A stretch of DNA of 64,000 nt from Lathyrus oleraceus (Eukaryota > Streptophyta > Magnoliopsida > Fabales > Fabaceae). Both the position numbers and the translations under genes were made by a program. The stretch lies in NCBI RefSeq assembly GCF_024323335.1, contig NC_066580.1, positions 440,529,351 through 440,593,350 on the forward strand. The letters run 5' to 3'. This document shows positions 10,740-21,700 of this stretch, in pieces. The notes under the pieces were generated by a model, which was not told the DNA's origin, did not search any database, and saw only the letters and a list, made by a program, of their open reading frames with translations. Numbering within the stretch: position 1 is the first letter of the stretch; each line of letters opens with the position of its first letter.

Positions 10740-12060
10740 ATTACTGGGTATTTTGTTTTGTTTTCAAGGGGTACGATCACATCCAGACATCACAACGATG
10801 ACGAATGGGAAAAATAAATCACAACTAGATGCCAACGGACAACTAGGAAAAACTCGACGTTTACCAAGACCAACGACGAGGTAACCAGACGTTATTGAAT
10901 GATTGGAAGGGATACAACCACACGTCAACAGACGAAATGGGAAAAACTCAACGTTTACCAAGACCAACGGAGAGGTAAATCCACATGGGGACAGGTACAA
11001 CTAGACGTCATAGGACGAATAGGAAAAACTCGACGTTTATCGACACCAACGGAGAGGAGGAATACTTCACTAGGGAAGAAGGGCACAAACAAATCATCAA
11101 CGGATGATCGGGAAAAACTCGACGTTTATCGAAACCAACGGAGAGGTAACTCTGCATGGAGAGGGGTACAACTAGACCTCATCGGATAACTAGGAAAAAC
11201 TCGACGTTTATCAAAACCAACGGAGAGGTAAACAGACATTAATGAATGACTGGGGGGGGCTCGACCAGACATCAACGGATGAATGGGAATACTCGACGTT
11301 TACAGACATCGGAAGATGATGTTTACAGACATCAAAAGGATCGACCAGACATTTACAGATGAATGGGAATACTCGACGTTTACAGACATCAAAAGGATCG
11401 ACCAGACATTTACAGATGAATGGGAATACTCGACGTTTACAGACATCGAAAGATGATGTTTACAGACACCAAAAGGATCGACCAGACATTTACAGATGAA
11501 TGGGAATACTCGACGTTTACAGACATCGAAAGATGATGTTTACAGACACCAAAAGGATCGACCAGACATTTACAGATGAATGGGAATACTCGACGTTTAC
11601 AGACATCGAAAGATGATGTTTACAGACACCAAAAGGATCGACCAGACATTTACAGATGAATGGGAATACTCGACGTTTACAGACATCGAAAGATGATGTT
11701 TACAGACACCAAAAGGATCGACCAGACATTTACAGATGAATGGGAATAAGAGAAACACAACCAGACGTCGACGGACGACTGGGAAAAACTCGTCGTTTAT
11801 CGAAACCAACGGAGAGGTAAGTCTGCATGGAGAGAGGTACAACTAGACATTATCGGATAACTAGGAAAAACTCGACGTTTATCGACACCAACGGAGAGGA
11901 GTAATGGAGATAATGAACACAACCAAATCATCAACGGATGATCGGGAAAAACTCGACGTTTATCGACACCAACGGAGAGGAGTAATCTCCACTAGGGAAG
12001 GAATAACGATGTTACGAACATCGAAAGATGATGTTTACAGACATCAAAGAAAAACCAGAC
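10740..12060. repeat. Irregular tandem repeats between pol remnant and 3' LTR
   Basis: The motif GGGAAAAACTCGACGTTTA with ACCAACGGAGAGGTAA recurs about every 80-100 bases with variable intervening lengths. At 11337-11750 it becomes a regular array of about 80-bp units built on GGATCGACCAGACATTTACA; copies start near 11398, 11478, 11558, 11638 and 11718. Ogre elements are known for tandem repeats just before the 3' LTR, and arrays of this kind can seed satellites. No coding content. Confidence 0.85.
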
Positions 12061-12399
12061 ACGGGTGCTGACAGGGTATACTGACATTCTCAAGATGACA
12101 GGGCTAGGCTGAACACTTGCAGGGGGTCTCACTGGGGAGAAACAAACTTTCTGTCACCAACAGGTGAGGAAATAAACCTCTGTGGGGATTATAAACACCA
12201 AATGTTGACTGGAGTAACTGTAGCCGATGCGTTTGTACAGGTTGAACAAAAATCCGTCTCTGCAGGGAACGCGGTTTGATGGGGTTTCGAACACATGAAT
12301 GCATATGTTTGAATTTTTCTATGGCGTAATGCTCCATTTGGGAATGGAAATGCTACGCGATTTTTGAAGATGCAATGATTACTACATGCAAAATGCAAA

Positions 12400-13230
12400 T
12401 GAACCCTGGCTAGGGAGCCAAAATGACCAGGTACTCTGACTCCGTGGGGAGACTCCTCTTGGGGAAATATTCTGCGGAGAACTCTGCTTGGGGAATGGTA
12501 AAGCAACTTCACACTCATGTTGAAGAATAGCACTGCTGCTGGGAAAAGGTAAACTCCGCTGGGGATACAGATATCAGTCTACTACAGAAACCCGTCCAAT
12601 CCACTGGTAGGATGAACTCTGCTGGAGAAATAAATGCTATTCCATTAGGGACGACCCAACCAATCCATATGTAGGAGAATCACTGCTGGAGATGTATTTC
12701 ATGAGACCCGCTCCACTCGGGGAACTTGCTGAGGAAAACCACACCATTCAGCTGAGGAGAACGATCCTGGTGGAGAGAACAACCATAGTGGTGAGAGTAA
12801 CAACTCTGTTGAGGATGATAACACGTCATACCATACTGGAGATGAATTCCCACAAACCTGCTTGGGATAAGCACTCACGGCCACTGGAGATAACAGCATC
12901 ATAAACCCAATTGTTGAGGAACACACAAACAGTCTACTGATGAACTCCACTAGGGGACTCCCGGGGAAAATAACTGCCAGGCGCTCAGCGAGGATTCTCA
13001 ACTGGGGAAATCTGCAAGCATAGGCCTGCTGGGGAGAAGCAATCCTTAGATCTGTTGGGGAAAGGAGGTACTGTCCACAGGTATCTTTGCAGGGGAAATA
13101 ACTCTGATAGCTTCAATACTGGCTTGGGCTGGGGACGTGATAACCTTCAGGCTTGCTGAGGAGACAACGATCTCGAATCTGCCGGGGAGATCACACTCTC
13201 AATCCTCTGGGGAGATACAGCTTGTTTGAC
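12400..13230. repeat. Degenerate short-period array of CTGGGGA-type motifs
   Basis: Motifs such as CTGGGGA, CTGCTGGGGA and CTGTTGGGGA recur about every 25-45 bases over some 800 bp, with unrelated sequence between. It looks like a very old minisatellite or a repeat-derived spacer. The same heptamer core occurs in the element's primer site (CTGCTGGGGA), which may be coincidence. No gene is seen from 13230 to 14050 either. Confidence 0.55.
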
Positions 13231-14049
13231 AGGGATGTCGGTCGACTCGTCGAACACTAGTATCCATCATCCACCCATAGTGCTGACTTTCCACTTTTAA
13301 GAACTCCCAGACTCTTCTGGACTTTTCTGCTCCATCATCTTGTATTCCCAACTCGTTCGTACTTCACGGAGGCTGAACTCTTGGGATTCATACATACTTT
13401 CCAATCATCAGACTTTGAAGAGTCTTCTTGATTAACTTTCCAGGATCGTCGTCGTAATCCTTCACCGTCTTTTCACGGTTCATCTATCCCTTGCCCCTGG
13501 TTGGACTCTGAGGGGATCTCTTTGTCAAAAGGGTTCATGTTACAACTGGCAAGTGAATGAAGATGTCTAACATCACCTGCACAAGAGATCGTCAGATACA
13601 AACGTGCCCCAGGTATGCCCCAGGTGTTCTGATATTTCAACACTTAGGTCACTCAGACTTCCAAGTAAGATTTCCAGATTTCAATCTCACAAGCATGCAT
13701 CAGAAGGGACCTCTATGTTTCAAAAGGCGAATATTCTTATCAAAATGAATAGATGTTTTCGTAACCAAAACAGTAATGACACAAAAAACAAAATTTATTT
13801 GACCGAACACACGCTTTATTCGACTGGAATAAAAGATGGCTCACAATTTGAGCAACACACAGGAAGCAAACCCTGGAAAGAGGTGATTGCACATAAAAGA
13901 GAAAAATCTATCCTAATGGCAACGTGAAACTGTGATCTCATCGGGTTCCAACTCAGTTACACCTCATATGTCCTCAGGACTTTCCGCACCTTCTGTCTTC
14001 TGCACAAGACGCTTCCGATCGGTCTCTGTCGGAGATTAGCCAAGTCATC

Positions 14050-14570
14050 AAGAGCACACACGGTCATGCTGGACGCAGTTGTTCGTTTCAGTCCCTCTTT
14101 TGCCTGGACCGCCCTTTCGGGTTTCAGTCCACCGGGATACCCTTTTTTGCCCAAGTCGCCCTTGCGGGTTTTCAACTTGCCGGGTGTACCCTTCTTTTCT
14201 TTTATATCCCTAATTTTTGCCCGAACCTTTCTCTTTTTCTTGGTTCGCCGGGATGCCCATTTTTTGCCTGGACTCTTTATTCTCTTTTTTCGTCCAGCGG
14301 GTTTCTTTCACGAAGTATTTTCTAACTGCGTCTGCATTCACAGGGGATGAAAATCGTCGTCATCCGTGGTCGTAAACAACAAGGTTCTGTCAGATGGGAC
14401 CCTCTTGACCACGAACAGACATTCATAGCTGTTTGTCCAGTTGCCCCATAATCGTCTTGAGGAGGAAGGATCCTTTTCAACCAACTCTTCCACGTGGTAC
14501 ACGCGAGGTCACACTTCTCGGTTAACAACACGCTTCGTTCACTGGGTACAACTGCCCCATGCCAAGTAAT
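14050..14570 (-). pseudogene. Ogre-like integrase C-terminal remnant
   Basis: Read on the minus strand with frame changes, this gives a recognisable tail of Tat/Ogre integrase: KRILPPQDD, then a G.WTNSYE..FVVKRV block, then a PVNADAVRKYF-like block, followed by the Gly/Lys/Pro-rich tail (GKKGYPGGLKPERAVQAKEG). At least two frameshifts and stops separate the parts, so no enzyme can be made. Between here and the RT remnant (14570-15240) I could not place RNase H or the integrase core, suggesting deletion or heavy decay. Confidence 0.65.
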
Positions 14571-15238
14571 TGTCAACCCTTTCTCTCAGTTGGACTCAAC
14601 GTGTCATTCTGAGTCTTTATCCATTAGTCTTCTCTGATTTCTCACACGTCTGTGAGGGAGACACTGCCCCAGGTAGATGCACATCCCTAGGTTCAATATC
14701 CAGGATACAGACTTTATGTTCAGCCACCATTGTTGGTGCAACCAACCGTGATCCGGGAAGCACTAACTTATTCACCTCATCTCCTCCCCCTCAGACATCG
14801 GAATCCGTTCGGATTCGGGGTCAGGCCCCTCCTCCGGGATCAGTCACTCTCAATCTTTCGATTTGAGTACCTCAAGATGTCCTCATCAGGGACCTCAAAC
14901 TTCCTTGGTTGATAACCTTTCCATGGGTTGTTACTAGCTTCTCAAACACATATGTGATCAGATCCATTTTGGACATCCACAAAGTGGTATGAATCAGCAT
15001 ACACTGTCTCAGTCGGCGAGCAGCCTATGCCAAAGTACATCAAGTTTTTTCGAACAGTGAGTGTATTGTTTCACAGTCGATAAACTTTTTGCTTAGGTAA
15101 ATTGCATACTCTTTTCGACAAGACTAGCCATGCGGACTCAATACGCACCTCGTAGACCCCTCGAGGGTTATCAAGTACCGGATTAACAGTTATCTCTTTT
15201 ACTGAGGTATCAGAATCAGAGGTTCCTGCAATTTATCT

Positions 15239-15241
<3 letters not shown>

Positions 15242-15298
<57 letters not shown>
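15242..15298 (-). repeat. 57-base poly(T) run (poly(A) in element sense)
   Basis: A pure T run lies inside the decayed reverse transcriptase, where the conserved GIEV-type stretch should continue. In sense orientation it is poly(A). It could be slippage growth or the tail of a tiny retroposed insertion. Its length may be inexact through sequencing. Confidence 0.9.
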
Positions 15299-15299
<1 letters not shown>

Positions 15300-15300
<1 letters not shown>

Positions 15301-15960
15301 CAGGATTGACCTCGATTCCTCTGATTCGCTCACAACAAGCCTCGGTAGCTTGACGGACAACACTCCATAAGTGTACTACTTCAGACTCAACAGTATGAGT
15401 TGTCTCAAACGGTCAAACAACTTGCCCCAAGTCTACCGGATGCCCCTGTTCTGCTTGGGACTTTGCCATCATGTCATCAACATGGCATTTGCTTTCACGA
15501 TGAATCATCTCATGAAACAAAGTCACCGTAGATCTCTGATACGTGGCACCGGCTAAATGTGACAGAACGACATTAACTTAGAACAAGAAGGTGCCCCTTG
15601 TGTGGTGGACCTGGTTTACTTTATATCATCTGGCAACAATTCAATCTGGTCTTGGCCAAGAAGCCATCCATGAAGATAAACACTGAGACCTGAGCCATAT
15701 AATCAACCAATACCTCATCGTGATGTACCGGGAATGCATCTTTCTGATTAGCTCTGCTCGCATCTTGATAGTCTATTCACACCTTCTCTCTTTCTCATCC
15801 TTTGTCGGCCTCAGCTTTTGCTTTCTAACCTCGGCGGAGCTTGGAGTAACAATCTTGAATCGCTCCTCGTGTGGTTGAATCACCTTCTCCTCTTGTTTCA
15901 ATGACCTGGCTAATTCCAACAAATCACAATCTTCTTCGCCCCTTTTTTTTTGGCATGATA
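15300..15960 (-). pseudogene. Ogre-like reverse transcriptase remnant
   Basis: Minus-strand translation in shifting frames gives Tat/Ogre RT landmarks in order: an LEQEEK.IQPHEE linker, a DYQD..RANQKDAFPVHH block, FIFMDGF, then GATYQRSTVTLFHEMIH, and VDDM where the YVDDM catalytic box belongs. A degenerate tail follows and is broken by the poly(A) run. Multiple frameshifts and small deletions are present, and the polymerase is certainly dead. The contrast with the nearly identical LTRs shows that decay predates the last transposition. Confidence 0.75.
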
Positions 15961-16279
15961 GGTCGAATTGTCGAAGTCATACAGAGGTGTAACCAAATCG
16001 TTATCGGTGAGATCAGGAGAGTAATCACTTTGGAACGAGACAAAATCAAAAGGAAAGAGAATGAAAAAACGTTGCCATTTTTATTTGTTTTTTTTTTCTT
16101 TTTTAAATTGCAAAATTAAATGAAAAACAGGGAACACTGCTTTTAACTACAAAAACATCCATTCATTACTGATGCAAAATGTTGCATAATGAAACACATG
16201 AGATGGCCCTTACAATGGACCATTACGTGTCGGGCAACACGTATGGCTTTCATGCAAACAAAATTAAAACACAGAAATA

Positions 16280-17572
16280 CTACTCTTCAGAATGAGTGAC
16301 AGTGATGCTTTTGGAGGCCTTCCAGTTGCCTGGTACGCACGACTTTATCCACGCCTCAAGCTCGCGGTTGCTGTCAACATCTTCACCCACTGAACGGGCA
16401 TGACCAGGATCCAACATCCCTGCACTGACGAAGGTGTATGGTGGGCGACATCCTCTATTTGGTCTAGACGACTCTAAGTCCGGATGATAACCGACTCCAA
16501 ACATGTCTGCTTTTGCCACGATGTCAATGATCCTTCCCCAGCCTTGGACCTCTTGGTTCTTCACCACCTCCAGAGCTTGTTTATAAGAAGAGATGGACAG
16601 CTTCTTCTCTTTCTCAGCAACAAGGGCCTTCTCTACCTGGACGGTTTCAACTGCCAGACTGGGTGCTTTACATCTTACACCGTCCATTTCTACTTTCTTC
16701 ATCTTCTGGGTCGTGTCTTTCATCAATACACACTCTTCTGTAGTGACGGCGGCATAAGCATTATCAACAGCAGGTAAGGCTCCATCCTGTAGCAGAAGTT
16801 TTGGAAACATAGCCTTTGGACCTTTTAGCTGACCCTCTTCAATCATCTCTACTCCTTTCTCGGCCTTCTTCACCATCTTGACTTTTGCTGGTCTCTGCCT
16901 GAGTGCGGGGTTGACATCTTTATTCATTATTTGGGCCAAGCTGATAGCCTTGGAGTCCACCAGATCTTGGACGAGATGCTTAAAAGCTCTGCAACCTTCA
17001 ATGCTGTGTCCGGGCGCCCCAGAGTGAAACTCGCACTTGGCATTCTCATCATAGTTGGCAGGCCTCCGCTGCTGTTCTATAGGAATCAAAATCCTCGGCC
17101 GAACTAAAGCAAGATCCATCAACCTTTGGAACAGATGGGCGTAAGTCACGGGTGGTTCCTCAAACTGACGATCCTCATTCTTCTTCTTCACCTGGCTCTT
17201 AGCCCCTGGTGTCTTCTGTTGAGGTGGCAGTTGTTGCTGTTGAACAGGTGATTTGCTGACAGGAGTGGATACGGTGGCAGCGTAAGGATGATAACGATCT
17301 TTGCTACGTTCTTTCTTTGCAGGCACACCAACTGGCTCAACCTTCTTCTTGAATGGACCACTGTCGGAGGGTTTCTCTGCTACAGTACCAGAAGGTTTGT
17401 TCACTTCGGAGGACAGAGCCTTCTCCTGAACTTTCTCCATTATCAACCGTTTCTCAATCCTTTCCAATCTTTCAGACATGGCCTTCTGTCCCAAGGCAAG
17501 CCCTTGCACAACACTGAACAACTCCCTCATCATCCCTTTCAGCTCAAGGACATCGGCGTTGAGAAGATCCAT
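16280..17572 (-). CDS. Chimeric Gag-like protein of the Ogre-like element, 430 aa, intact
   Basis: The only long intact ORF of this element. Residues 1-50 are a probable coiled coil (repeated Met/Leu/Arg/Glu heptads). Residues 60-140 are Pro/Lys/Gln-rich. Around 143-210 comes the Ogre Gag C-terminal block with an atypical finger, CEFHSGAPGHSIEGC (Cys180, His183, His189, Cys194), followed by VQDLVDSKAI. The last 90 residues (GWGRIIDIV... to the C-terminus) resemble the spacer after the Ogre protease. The usual Gag capsid core and the protease DTG are missing, so it looks like a fusion left by internal deletions whose frame was kept. It may package the element's RNA with help from an autonomous relative; that role is inference. 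ATG at 17572. Confidence 0.75.
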   Translation of the reverse strand: MDLLNADVLELKGMMRELFSVVQGLALGQKAMSERLERIEKRLIMEKVQEKALSSEVNKPSGTVAEKPSDSGPFKKKVEPVGVPAKKERSKDRYHPYAATVSTPVSKSPVQQQQLPPQQKTPGAKSQVKKKNEDRQFEEPPVTYAHLFQRLMDLALVRPRILIPIEQQRRPANYDENAKCEFHSGAPGHSIEGCRAFKHLVQDLVDSKAISLAQIMNKDVNPALRQRPAKVKMVKKAEKGVEMIEEGQLKGPKAMFPKLLLQDGALPAVDNAYAAVTTEECVLMKDTTQKMKKVEMDGVRCKAPSLAVETVQVEKALVAEKEKKLSISSYKQALEVVKNQEVQGWGRIIDIVAKADMFGVGYHPDLESSRPNRGCRPPYTFVSAGMLDPGHARSVGEDVDSNRELEAWIKSCVPGNWKASKSITVTHSEE

Positions 17573-18718
17573 CAGCTTGGATTTGTTGACCCTCAGCAGG
17601 TTATCTGAACAGACGAACTATGCGTACCGGTTGAATACTGACACCTCAAAACAGCAAGTGGGTTAGTATGACTCACACATGCAATGTCTGTCCGTACTAG
17701 GAATATTCAGTTCTCTCTCTTTTTGTTTTTCTGGTTTCATTGAGACAGATAAAATTTCATCAACAACATTTTGACATCTGGATGTCTCTCAACCGGGATT
17801 TTTTTTTTTCAAGAGTAATGGACCCTGAGTACGGACATACATGAGTTGAATGCAGATGAATGCGAGATGATATGATGCAAATGCATGAATGCAGGCCCTT
17901 GTGCCACCAAGTCAACTGTAGACCCTCTGCTTTTCTGAATCAGTCAATCTGTGGGATCAAGTCACCATAAATCCAATCTTGGGGGGGGGGGGGGTTCCGA
18001 AATAAACGGAACCGGAGATTATATCACTATCTTCACAGGAACCAACACTGGACGGGTGACAAACGGATCCTCTGAACAAGTACTCTCAAATCAGCCCGGG
18101 GATCCGAAATAAACGGAACACGCTGATAAACCATGGACAGAACTCTGGCGTCCCAGAAATAAATGCCCCTAATCCATAGTCACCATCAGTACCAAGAGTC
18201 ACCAACACATCACCAACCAATCAGCAACTGTACCTGTAATGATCAAACCCTCCCCACTCACGGGTGTCGTCTAGGCCAGGGTAAGGTCGAGAGAAACGCA
18301 GCATAAATAACCTTTCGCAGAATATCATCCTGTGCACACCCGATGTATGCACCGATAATATCCCACCAGGGTCTGAACTGCTCGTGATATCAATGTTCCG
18401 CTAAGTGGCGCCATACCACCCGCTTCCCATGAATCACTCTATTCCTAGGTTTCCTAGATTTCACTCATAGCCTGGGTATTGGGCCTTTTACCTCAAGTAA
18501 CTCCCACCCCCAAACAGAGAAACACAGACAGCACAGCAGATGAATATGAATGAAATGCAAACATTAATGCAAGTAATAAATGCAAACAGTAAGTGCACAT
18601 ATATACAATGAATGCAATAAATACAACAGCAGAAAGCAACCAAAACCCTAATCCTAGAGAGCGCTAGGAGAGACTCGCTCAGGGAAGATGGACCAGCACA
18701 GGTCAACTTCTCTATATT
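17573..18718 (-). other. Untranslated leader of the Ogre-like element
   Basis: About 1.15 kb between primer site and Gag-like ORF. No conserved ORF is visible, so the extra ORF1 that some Ogre elements carry upstream of gag is absent. A run of 14 G lies at 17981-17994, and a GGCGCCATACCACCCGC stretch near 18410. Packaging signals would be expected here. Confidence 0.6.
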
Positions 18719-18736
18719 TCCCCAGCAGAGTCGCCA
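18719..18736 (-). other. Primer-binding site of the Ogre-like element
   Basis: The minus strand reads TGGCGACTCTGCTGGGGA, two bases inside the LTR edge at 18739. It matches the primer site I recall for legume Ogre/Tat elements, which the literature assigns to a tRNA-Arg. This position sets the sense 5' end on the right side. Confidence 0.88.
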
Positions 18737-18738
18737 GC

Positions 18739-21700
18739 TGTCGCATCGCGCGAAAAACCGGCGGGAAAAGAAGAACAACAGAGCCGCCACCGTGCGTTAT
18801 TTATCCCAAAAAAGGGAAAGGAAACGCTCAGAGTAAACCTGGAAAGAACATGGTCTCGCGACCAAAGAGGATGGGTTCGGGAGTCGGTTATGCGAAGGGA
18901 AGGTATTAGCACCCCTACGCATCCGTAGTACTCTACGGGATCCACGCACACTAGAAAGGAAAACTGGTTGCTAAACACTGCTCAAACACACATACACTGG
19001 CTGAAAGAGACAAAAGAGACTGACTGAAACTGACTCGGCAGGATGTCGCATCCTGGGCCTACTTAGTCTATCAGGCATAGACATCAGAGTCCAAGTAGTT
19101 CGGACTGGGGAAACAACACATGCTCGCTAGGATGTCGCATCCTATGCATACGTATCTTCTCGGACGAGAGAAGAATCAGAGCATTCGTAGCTCGGCTGAC
19201 ACGCACACAAACAAACTAGACAAAGGCAAACATGGAGCCTGAATGCCAATTGCTGGACTTACATCAGCATCCGAACCAAAACACACACAAAAAGGCAAAC
19301 GTGGAGCCTGAATGCCAATTGCTGGACTTACATCAGCATCCGAACCAAAACACACACACTGGAACCCAAATGCCACTCGATGGACTTACATCGGCTTCCA
19401 AGCACACAACAACACAACAGGTTGATAGGGAGTCGGGGACTCAGCCTATAACTGTCAAGCACGCATTCAAACAAACAGACAACAAATTGCTAAGGAGTCA
19501 GGCACTCGAGCCTAGCAACTGTCAGACAACACACACAAAAGAAAGAAAGGGCGCCCGGAGAGATCAGCTCAATCTCCTGCCTACATACTTCATCTGGTGT
19601 GAAGATCAGGGCGATGTAGTTCCCCTACGCAGGGATAAAGGACTAGCCTAACCAGATAACAGAGGGAGACACAACTAGGGAGACTACGACTCGAGCCTAG
19701 ATGTTGTCCTGCAAAATCAACCCTAAGTTATGGTTTCTAGCTAGATGGCACAAGGGCCAACCTATCCTAAGTATGGCTCACACAGGGAGCAAGCCACACA
19801 CACTTAACTTGCACAGGAAGCAAGTCTAAACTAATCCTAACTTGCACAGGAAGCAAGTCAAACTATCCTAACTTGCACAGGAAGCAAGTCAAACAATCCT
19901 ATCTTGCACAGGAAGCAAGTCAAACAATCCTACAAGCACAGATAGCACACGCTATACACAAACAAGTGGCTCAAACAAGGGTTAGGTTTTAGTCAAGGGG
20001 TCATATCAACCTCAACAAACAAACCTCTGGAATGGGGTGAATGTGCTCTTAACCTTGCCATTGAGAGACTAAGGTGAAGCAGATGAAAGGATGAAGTGAG
20101 GATGAGACCTCACAGCTCTTATCCCTGGCCTGGGAGAGCTCAAGACAAGAATGTGTGGGTTCAGAAAGTGGGAACCCTTCTACACATTAAAACTGACTCA
20201 ACTGTACAATTGTACAAGATCTTGGGTTTGTATCTGCAATGCATCAACACAGTGGTGTGAGCAAGGCAGATGACACACTGAATAGTGGGGGATAGGTTGC
20301 ATATCCCTACCTTCCACCAATTGCCTCTTCACTTAGGAGGTCTTTGACTCTATGCAAGGACAAAAGTAAACAATCACAAACATTGCCTCTTAAGGAGGAC
20401 TTCAGACAGTTGCCTGGCCAAGTAACAGGCCAGGTCTTCCAGACTACATGAAGTAGAAGAGACATACCTCAATGCAAATTGCTTATACAAGCAAAGCAAA
20501 GCAAAAAGTTCACAAGGAACTAAGCAACTAAAGCACCTGAAACAGTCAAGCAGGTGTTAGTATACAACTTCAAACAAAACAGACAGAAACAGACAACAAC
20601 AGTCCATTAGAGGGCACAAGGATGTGCAAGGCATAAGGCTTAGGGCATGTGAGCCAAGCCACCTACAAAACAAAGAGGTTAGACAATGATACTTGGGTAA
20701 GCTCAATCAAAAGAATTGGTCTCAATGGCCATTTGATGGTCAACCTGAAATCACAAACTCAAAGGTGAGTAATAGGACCACTAGGGCAAGCCTAGGGTCA
20801 AAAATGAATGAGAAAGTCAAAGCAGCAAGGGGCAAGTATCCCAAATCATGCTCAACCCACTAGGAAACACAACCAATTGGATTCACACTCATATCAATCC
20901 TCATCATCATTTCATGAACCATTTAGATCAAAATATGGCAAACAGAAGCTCATAGAAGTCAACAGCAAGACTTAACTCAAAAGTCAACTCAAACATTTCC
21001 AAAAATCAACAAATAAATCATGGTCAAACCTAACACATAGCATGGTAAGCATGTCAAATTCCATCTCACTTGGACAAGTTTAGGAGGTCAAAACATTTAA
21101 TCGGGACTTTGTCAGAATTAAATCGAGCACTGTGCGAAAAAATTATCCTAAGTGTCTAAGGGGACATGTTCCTACCCTAAATTGATTTCACATAAAAATC
21201 CCAGGTCTGAAAGATCAAAATAACCACAGGAAACACACAAGATGAGATTTAGTCAATAGAACTCATAAAATCGGGATAAATTCACAAAATGGTCTAAAAA
21301 AGTCAACAAAGTCAAATACTCATATTTTTTGTCATTTTTCATGTTCACATATTTATTTTATGTTAAGTAAGACAAGAATCAAAAATAAAAATCGAAATGG
21401 AAATTGTTAAAAGAAAACATTAAAAATAATGCACTTTTTAAACAAAGAAAGAGAGAGAAAAAACACAAATGGGGGGAGATGGGATTCGAACCCCTCCCCT
21501 TGGCAATTCAACTCAGCGCGCCCACCACTGGGCCGTGAGTCACTTGGTGATCCTTTGTTGATTCTAGTCAAAATAAACAAAACAATAATTTTAAATCTGA
21601 AATGCGCGCGCCCTGGCATCATCTTCCTCCCCAAAATCAAACATATTTTTCAAACTTCAGCAACACATATCTTCCTCTATAGTGCACGAAATCAAACGAA

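Noticed and set aside
16280..17572. Host gene inside the Ogre-like element
   Set aside because: The finger block and C-terminal spacer are Ogre Gag/protease-derived and the ORF lies where gag belongs.
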